Origin: Methanosarcinales archaeon
GTDB lineage: Archaea; Halobacteriota; Methanosarcinia; Methanosarcinales; Methanosarcinaceae
Direction of reading: 5' to 3'
DNA length: 6,757 nt
NCBI GenBank assembly: GCA_012329085.1
Contig: JAAXQB010000308.1
Span: forward strand, 1-6,757
Shown here: piece after piece, positions 1-4,562 of the stretch
How the letters are laid out: each line of letters starts with the position of its first letter
How positions within the stretch are numbered: the stretch's first letter is position 1
The notes under the pieces: generated by a model
Told to the model about the DNA's origin: nothing
Seen by the model: the letters and a program-made list of their open reading frames with translations, nothing else
Databases searched by the model: none
Program-made: the position numbers and the translations under genes

Positions 1-96
1 GGTGGAAATAATTTGATTACCGAGGTTCCAAAAAAAGTAAAAGATTTAGATCTGGCTCTTGGATTGAATATATTCCCTACAATGATTCGAAGTTAA
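1..96 (+). CDS. 3' end of an unidentified + strand gene (partial)
   Basis: The first reading frame is open from the left edge for 31 codons and ends with TAA at 94-96. The peptide begins GGNNLITEVPKKVKDLDLAL and ends in FPTMIRS. Its codon choice (CTG, GAG, ACC, GCT) is less AT-biased than the genes to its right, which fits a chromosomal gene flanking an acquired cluster. It converges on the ATPase gene that ends at 123, leaving a 26-bp gap. I do not recognise the family: too little is visible and no catalytic motif can be named. That it is coding at all is inferred from its sensible amino-acid make-up and clean end; a chance open frame of this length is possible. Confidence 0.5.
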   Translation, partial: GGNNLITEVPKKVKDLDLALGLNIFPTMIRS

Positions 97-97
97 G

Positions 98-128
98 GTT
101 TAAAATCAGAATTTTTATCATTTTAAAC
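98..128. terminator. Possible bidirectional terminator between convergent genes
   Basis: A 9-bp inverted repeat, GTTTAAAAT at 98-106 and ATTTTAAAC at 120-128, flanks a 13-base spacer containing a run of five T. It sits exactly where the + strand gene (stop at 94-96) meets the - strand ATPase gene, whose TAA (125-123) lies inside the right arm. The stem is entirely A/T except for one pair, so it would be weak; each arm is also nearly self-palindromic. Position supports a terminator, composition does not. Confidence 0.3.
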
Positions 129-1799
129 ATATTCAATGAGATTTCTTACAAAAGGTATAAGGGGTATTAAATATAATTCATTATTTTCTTTAACTTTATT
201 TTTCCAATGTTCAAATGGTTTTAGCAATCCTTTTTTTTCAATATTTTCTAAAATTATCTCAGTTTCATTTTTTGAAACAATTAAGCATTTTTTTATATTT
301 TTATAACTCAATAATCTACCTTGTATTGTTCTAAAAAAATCAAAATTGTGCGTTAAAATAATTTGATAAAAATTAGGTTCTTCAGATATTTCTTTTAAAT
401 ATTCAATAATCGCATATTTATTTTTATAATCAAAAGAATCTGCAATATCATCTGCAATAAATAAAGTTTCAATTTTATCTTTCTGTCTTGCTTTAACTTC
501 AAAAATAATATTAAGCAAATATAACGCTCTTCTTTCACCACGACTTAACACATCTATTAAGTCATGTTTAGATGTGATTTTTGCACCCATTTCATCATAA
601 AATTCATATTTAAAGTGAGGTATGGGATTATTTCCAAGAATTAATTCTTTTTGGTTTTCTATTTTAATTTTAAATGGAACGGAAAATCGACTATTAAATT
701 CTTCAATAACTTTTTTCCATAATTCTTGATCTTTTTCTATTTCTTTTAATATGTCTTTTAATTCTTTTTCAGTTTCATTAATATTATTACTTAAAAAATC
801 TAACATATCTTTTTTTTGCATAAATAAAGAAATCCATATTTTTTTACGAAAAGAATCTAAATCAACTAATTCTGTTAAATAATTTCTATGTTCCTTGAGA
901 TATTCTCGTAATTCTCGCAATTCTGTATTTTTTATTTTTGAATCGATACTTTGAAATTTTTTTTGCAACTCTGAATTATTAAGAATGTTTTCTTTTTCTT
1001 CTTTTATAATTTCATTTAATTCTTTAGAAGATTTTATATTTAATCTTGAATCATCTTGAGTATTTAATAAATTTAATTCATGTTTAGCGTTAAAAAAATT
1101 ATTTTTATCTAATTCTGTGCTGATTTTATTGGCATTATAATGATTTAATCCATTTTTTAAAAATCTTGATTTTTCTAATAGTGCATCATAAAGCTTAATA
1201 TATTCTTCTAATTGATTTTTAAAATTAGAATCTTCAATAAATTTAATAGATTTGTCATTAAAAATCACATCATAATCTACTTTAGAAAAATCATAATCTA
1301 TTTCAGAATTTAAAGTTACTTTTAATTCTTTTATAACTTCTAAAAAATTTTCTTTATTAAAAGTATTTTTTATTTCAGATTCAATGTCTTTTTTTTTAGT
1401 ATTTACATCATTTTTTAGTGATAAAATTAAAGATTGTTTTGATGAATCTATTTTTAACATAATTTTTTCATAATCTTTTCTTAAAGGATTATTAGCAACT
1501 AAAGTTGATACTTTTTCTGATGAAAATTCTTCATCATATGAATTTATAACAAATATAGATTCAGATTCAATTTCATTATTCATTTCATCTTTGATATTCC
1601 TAATTGTTTCTAAATTTTCATGTATTGAATCTTTTGAATTTTCTTTTCTACTTAAATCTAAAAAAGTTTTAGCAAAGCTGGTTTTCATACTCCCATTTGG
1701 TGCATAAATTGCATATGTTTTGCATTTATTAAAATCAAATTCATAATCTAATTTTTTAATTCCATAACAATTTTCAAAATTAATTTTTAATTTATTCAT
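123..1799 (-). CDS. AAA_13-like coiled-coil ABC ATPase (SMC/Rad50-like), probably C-terminally short
   Basis: A 558-residue predicted cytoplasmic ATPase of the ABC/SMC type. The Walker A region is at residues 33-41 (APNGSMKTS), with Met38 where the P-loop normally has Gly. A long Lys/Glu/Asn-rich region with coiled-coil character spans about residues 110-370. The ABC signature LSRGERR is at 418-424. Walker B is LFIADDI at 446-452, with Asp451 in place of the usual catalytic Glu, followed by a D-loop-like ADSFD. The H-loop motif LTHN is at 482-485. This order, head-coil-head in one chain, is that of AAA_13-type ATPases found in defence loci and beside anticodon nucleases. No nuclease domain is visible. 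The chain stops at VRNLIEYV; from memory of the family, relatives continue well past this point, so about 100 or more residues may be missing. The ATG overlaps the preceding TGA as ATGA, implying translational coupling; a GGAG lies 13 bases upstream. The exact function is unknown; a role in sensing or powering a defence effector is inference. Confidence 0.8.
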   Translation of the reverse strand: MNKLKINFENCYGIKKLDYEFDFNKCKTYAIYAPNGSMKTSFAKTFLDLSRKENSKDSIHENLETIRNIKDEMNNEIESESIFVINSYDEEFSSEKVSTLVANNPLRKDYEKIMLKIDSSKQSLILSLKNDVNTKKKDIESEIKNTFNKENFLEVIKELKVTLNSEIDYDFSKVDYDVIFNDKSIKFIEDSNFKNQLEEYIKLYDALLEKSRFLKNGLNHYNANKISTELDKNNFFNAKHELNLLNTQDDSRLNIKSSKELNEIIKEEKENILNNSELQKKFQSIDSKIKNTELRELREYLKEHRNYLTELVDLDSFRKKIWISLFMQKKDMLDFLSNNINETEKELKDILKEIEKDQELWKKVIEEFNSRFSVPFKIKIENQKELILGNNPIPHFKYEFYDEMGAKITSKHDLIDVLSRGERRALYLLNIIFEVKARQKDKIETLFIADDIADSFDYKNKYAIIEYLKEISEEPNFYQIILTHNFDFFRTIQGRLLSYKNIKKCLIVSKNETEIILENIEKKGLLKPFEHWKNKVKENNELYLIPLIPFVRNLIEYV

Positions 1800-2725
1800 T
1801 TTATTCTATTAACTCCATTCTTAGTTATTCTATATTTCTGTTTTGGACTAGTTGGCTTATCAGGTATTGTCAATTCTATCAAATGCATATTCAAAAGATT
1901 TTTCAATGATTTTTTTAACACTCCTGATTTTGAATTTTGCCCTATTTGTTTAGCTATTTCTGAAATAGATAAAGTTTTAGTTTTCAACTCTTTTAATATT
2001 TTAATTTCTGTTTCAAACAGTTTTGATACTGTGGTTGATGCATTAAGGATAGGTCTAATTGTTGTATTGACTGATTTTACAACTAGTGCTTTATCAGATA
2101 ATGCCCTACTCTCAACTAGTAATCCACGCTCAATTAGTGCCTTAACTAGTCCCTTAACTATTACCTCACTCTCAACTAGTGCCTCACTATCAACTTTTAC
2201 TCCACTCTTAATTATCGCCTTAACTATTTCCTTAACTAGTCCCTCAACTAATGCCTCACTCTTAACTAATGCTCCATTCCCAACTAATGCTCCATCCTTA
2301 ACTAGTGCCCCATTCCCAACTAATGCTCCATCCTTAACTAGTGCCCCATTCTTGACTAGTGCCTCAACTAATACCTTAACTATTGCCTCACTTTCAGCTA
2401 GTTCCCCGCTCTCCACTATTGCACCATTTATTATCTTAATTAATGCCCCACTTTCAAATAGTGCCCCACTCGCATCTAATACTTCACTCCCAGATAGTCC
2501 CTCAACTAGTGCCTCACTTTCAACTAGTGCCTCATCCACATCAATCACATTCAAATCCTCATATTCACCAATAAACTTATTTTCATCATTCATAATACCA
2601 TTTTTAATAAAAAAAGCAACTCCATCCCCAACAACCCCCTTTACAAAAAATTCATTCAAAAATTTCAACTCATTAAATTCTAAATTAAATCCATCACTTT
2701 CTAATCTATCAACAATTTTCGCCAA
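1796..2725 (-). CDS. Repeat-containing winged-helix protein; detached C-terminal part of the upstream AlbA_2 gene
   Basis: An open frame of 309 codons. It begins with TTG immediately after the TAA at 2728-2726, in the same frame as the repaired end of the AlbA_2/ATPase gene. Three parts are visible. Residues 1-60 are non-repetitive and acidic. Residues 65-217 are low-complexity units such as A-L-V-K-D-G and A-L-V-G-N-G. Residues 236-309 form a winged-helix domain (ETEIKILKELKTKTLSISEI, then GVLKKSLKNLL and LIELTIPDKPTSPKQKYRIT). That last domain strongly resembles the C-terminal winged helix of AlbA_2/HATPase 'RecG-related' proteins. I therefore read this as the second half of one gene separated by a nonsense codon, not an independent gene. 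If it is made at all, it would need reinitiation at the TTG directly after the stop. Its TGA overlaps the ATPase start codon. DNA binding by the winged helix is inferred from the family. Confidence 0.6.
   Translation of the reverse strand: MAKIVDRLESDGFNLEFNELKFLNEFFVKGVVGDGVAFFIKNGIMNDENKFIGEYEDLNVIDVDEALVESEALVEGLSGSEVLDASGALFESGALIKIINGAIVESGELAESEAIVKVLVEALVKNGALVKDGALVGNGALVKDGALVGNGALVKSEALVEGLVKEIVKAIIKSGVKVDSEALVESEVIVKGLVKALIERGLLVESRALSDKALVVKSVNTTIRPILNASTTVSKLFETEIKILKELKTKTLSISEIAKQIGQNSKSGVLKKSLKNLLNMHLIELTIPDKPTSPKQKYRITKNGVNRIK
2075..2533 (-). repeat. In-frame minisatellite of 12- and 18-bp units encoding A-L-V-x-x-G/E
   Basis: About 460 bp built from degenerate units of the form GCA-CTA-GTT-AAG-GAT-GGA (18 bp, six residues), mixed with 12-bp versions that give V-K-x-L tetrapeptides. 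The cleanest stretch, residues 122-161 of the downstream open frame, has about six and a half uninterrupted hexads A-L-V-[KG]-[NDS]-[GE]. All unit lengths are multiples of three, so copy-number changes would keep the frame. The coding strand is G-rich and C-poor, which makes the array open on both strands. It lies between the ATPase half and the winged helix of the broken AlbA_2 gene. It lacks constant repeats with unique spacers, so it is not a CRISPR array. Confidence 0.9.
2276..2347. repeat. Perfect 36-bp tandem duplication inside the minisatellite
   Basis: Two identical adjacent 36-bp copies, 2276-2311 and 2312-2347, each beginning ATTCCCAACTAATGCTCC and ending AACTAGTGCCCC on the + strand. 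Each encodes twelve residues, two hexapeptides (A-L-V-K-D-G plus A-L-V-G-N-G in rotated phase) on the - strand. Neighbouring units are only similar, not identical, so this dimer is the most recent duplication visible in the array. Confidence 0.93.
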
Positions 2726-2728
2726 TTA
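2726..2728 (-). other. In-frame TAA dividing the AlbA_2 gene from its repeat/winged-helix half
   Basis: The repaired frame reads ...C-E-I-N-S-L, stop, L-A-K-I-V-D-R-L and continues in the same frame into the repeat and winged-helix region. The next codon is TTG, a possible reinitiation codon. A single-base change (for example from GAA, AAA or CAA) would explain it. Because the downstream half ends in the winged helix expected at the end of this protein family, a nonsense mutation is the simplest reading. Confidence 0.6.
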
Positions 2729-2924
2729 CAAAGAATTTATTTCACAACCCAATCTTAAAGTTACATGATACACATCACTTTTAGAATAATCAGGTTCAAA
2801 TTTACCATACCGAATCTGATTTACATAAATTTTATTTGCACCTTCACCAAATGTCTCTACAAAATCACACTTAAATAAAACTTCTGCAATTAATTTATTT
2901 CGTGGATTTGTCTCATAAAAAATA

Positions 2925-2930
2925 TTTTTT
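2925..2930 (-). other. Frameshift site 2: A6 run, one A apparently missing
   Basis: On the - strand the codons GGA-GTT-ACT-GAA-AAA-ATA lead in frame to a short non-family tail (IFFMRQIHEIN) and a stop. With one more A in the run the reading becomes G-V-T-E-K-N-I-F-Y-E-T-N-P-R-N-K, which continues as a good match to the rest of the ATPase domain. No canonical -1 ribosomal slippery heptamer is aligned with the incoming frame here, so deletion or base-calling error is favoured over programmed shifting. Confidence 0.75.
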
Positions 2931-3804
2931 CAGTAACTCCTTTTGGAAATCCTCCGGGATTTGTAACTTTAAAAATTTCCTCTGTTTGTTGAATTATTAT
3001 AGACCCATTTTCAAAATAATTCCTATGAATTATAGCATTATTTATCGCCTCTCTAATCGAATCTTCATTAAAAGCATATTCCTCTTTCAATCTAAGTCCT
3101 TTTGGGATATGGACAAAATGATTTCTTAAATTAATCTTTTTCCAAATATCATCATAATATTCTAAATATGCTTTTCTATAAATTACCATTTCTTGATTTC
3201 TATCATGTTTTAAAGATAATTTATAACCAAATCTAATTTCAGAAAATGGCAAATATTTTTGTAATGCATCTTCTGTTCCTAATAATACCAACGATGCAAT
3301 AGTAAATTTATCATTTTTAATCAAATTTAAATTTTTTAGCAATTCTAAATCTGTCAATTTATCTACACTAAAATCAACTCTTTTTGATTCTTTTAATAGT
3401 GTTTTTAAAATTTTAATTGCATTTTGAGATAAATCTTCAATTGTTAGCTCAGATTTAACTTCTGCAGAATAATCATTAATATGTTCACTAAATATGGCTT
3501 TTAATTGATCAGAACTCATTGGGTGCAATTCTTCCCCAACTCTCATCAAATATTGCCCATTGAAATTTAATGGCTCACCCATTGGTTTTGAATTAATAGA
3601 AATAATCAAAACTCTTTTATTTTCACTATAAATTTCATCAATTTCAACCCGTCTTTTAATTTTACTAAATATATCTGATTTTAATTTATCAACATCTAAA
3701 AAAGCATTAGTTCCAACAATAATACGCGGTTTCTTATCTGTAACACCCAATATTATTTTTCCGCCACCTTCATTTGCTAATGCTATTAAATATCCACAAA
3801 GAGA

Positions 3805-3811
3805 TTTTTTT
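3805..3811 (-). other. Frameshift site 1: A7 run, one A apparently extra
   Basis: The - strand reads GGG followed by seven A and then TCTCTT. From the ATG at 3910 the frame gives N-G-K-K and then the non-family residues I-S-L-W. With six A it gives N-G-K-K-S-L-C-G-Y-L, the expected AlbA_2 sequence. The open frame downstream can be extended upstream only to a stop at 3855, so its apparent TTG start at 3822 is not credible. A run of seven A can also slip during transcription, which could restore a fraction of full-length product. Confidence 0.8.
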
Positions 3812-3911
3812 CCCATTATCAAAATTGAATTGATTTTTAGCTTCTTTAAATTCTAATCGTTCAGTTTCTTTATTTGCTAAAAGCAATTCTTTTAAATTTA
3901 ACTCGTCCATT

Positions 3912-4562
3912 CTAATCCACCACATCTATTTCTTTTTCCAACCGTTTTATTTCACCATGAATTTTATACTGCTTATCCGCTTGTTTTTCTTTACACATTA
4001 ATTTATTTAACTTTCCAATTTCATTCATATTACAAATATGCTTCTTTTCTTTCTCAATAGCCAACTCAATATCCCCCTCGTTTTCTCTTAAAAATAATCG
4101 CATCATATTGTCATAAAGAATTTTCATATTCAATGCATTAAAAATTTTATCAATATCTTCCAAAAATAAATCATCCCCCCAGCTATTTAAATAAACATCA
4201 ACAATACTTTTATTTGGATTATTTTGACTTCTTTTTTTATACGCCATTTTATATATTTGCTTTTCACCTATTTTAAATTGATATAAAATTGGATAAGGCA
4301 CAGATTTATCAATAAACATAAGAACTTCATCAATTTTATCAATATACTTATTTTCTTTAAGTGTAATATCAAAAACAAGAATCTCCTCAACTTCATCAGT
4401 TTTTGGGATATTAAGAGTTTCACTATTAAATTTATTTACAATCACGATACTTTCAATCTCATTAACAAACCTCTTTTTAATTGATGGTTTTAATTCACAA
4501 TTATCATAAAATTGTTTTTTTGGAATTTTCTTATTTGTAATGGTATTTTTATGAAAAATCAT
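3912..4562 (-). CDS. DUF4391 family protein
   Basis: A 216-residue soluble protein with no signal peptide or membrane segment. The N-terminal part ([12 protein letters not shown], then [20 protein letters not shown] and [12 protein letters not shown]) and the centre ([20 protein letters not shown]) match my recollection of the DUF4391 family. That family is known mainly as a companion of helicases in restriction-modification-like and phage-defence loci; its biochemical role is not established. The C-terminal third, from about residue 160, is Lys/Glu-rich and probably forms a helical coil ending in [13 protein letters not shown]. The ATG overlaps the helicase TGA as ATGA and is preceded by a strong GGTGAT site, so its translation is likely coupled to the helicase. 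Its stop is one base before the AlbA_2 gene start. Length is as expected and I see no damage. An adaptor role for the helicase is inference from gene order. Confidence 0.8.
   Translation of the reverse strand: MIFHKNTITNKKIPKKQFYDNCELKPSIKKRFVNEIESIVIVNKFNSETLNIPKTDEVEEILVFDITLKENKYIDKIDEVLMFIDKSVPYPILYQFKIGEKQIYKMAYKKRSQNNPNKSIVDVYLNSWGDDLFLEDIDKIFNALNMKILYDNMMRLFLRENEGDIELAIEKEKKHICNMNEIGKLNKLMCKEKQADKQYKIHGEIKRLEKEIDVVD
3916..3921 (-). promoter_or_regulatory. Shine-Dalgarno site GGTGGA deciding the AlbA_2 gene start
   Basis: GGTGGA lies five bases before the ATG at 3910-3908 and within the last codons of the DUF4391 gene. It supports the upstream ATG as the true start of the AlbA_2 gene, ahead of the first frameshift, rather than the TTG at 3822 or ATG at 3816 inside the middle frame. 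Confidence 0.55.

Larger units (their letters stand above)
2726..3910 (-). pseudogene. AlbA_2 / HATPase_c_4 (Schlafen AlbA_2, RecG-related) protein, broken by two frameshifts
   Basis: Starts at ATG 3910-3908, one base after the DUF4391 stop, with GGTGG six bases upstream. The first frame gives MDELNLKELLLANKETERLE then FKEAKNQFNFDNGKK. It must shift at an A7 run (3811-3805) to continue as SLCGYLIALANEGGGKIILG, the AlbA_2 core. The middle frame runs to 2890 and contains the ATPase N-box-like REAINNAIIHRN and the G-box NPGGFPKGV. A second shift at an A6 run (2930-2925) is needed to enter NIFYETNPRNKLIAEVLFKC, then FVETFGEGANKIY, ending in NSL before TAA at 2728-2726. Repaired length is 394 residues, or 704 codons if the TAA is also read through. 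Proteins of this kind have an N-terminal nucleic-acid-binding AlbA_2 fold, a GHKL-like ATPase domain and a C-terminal winged helix, and are often regulators or defence components. The two indels are of opposite sign, both in homopolymers, so sequencing error is a real alternative to a true pseudogene. Confidence 0.8.

Noticed and set aside
2075..2533. Possible CRISPR array.
   Set aside because: Units are contiguous, degenerate and a multiple of 3 bp long, with no constant repeats separated by unique spacers, and they lie within a coding frame.
2031..2768. A 245-codon + strand open frame, Ser/Thr/Pro/Leu-rich and mucin-like, antisense to the repeat and winged-helix region.
   Set aside because: It exists because the minisatellite units lack stops on both strands. 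The - strand carries the recognisable winged-helix domain and the ATGA junction, while the + strand product has no recognisable domain.
2902..3129. Small + strand open frame opposite the AlbA_2/ATPase gene.
   Set aside because: It is antisense to the conserved ATPase motifs, has no recognisable domain, and is an expected by-product of AT-rich coding sequence.
3820..3822. TTG (or the ATG at 3816) as start of a 310-residue AlbA_2/ATPase protein.
   Set aside because: It would cut off the first part of the AlbA_2 domain (T-E-R-L-E-F-K-E), which is present just upstream in another frame with a proper ATG and Shine-Dalgarno site.
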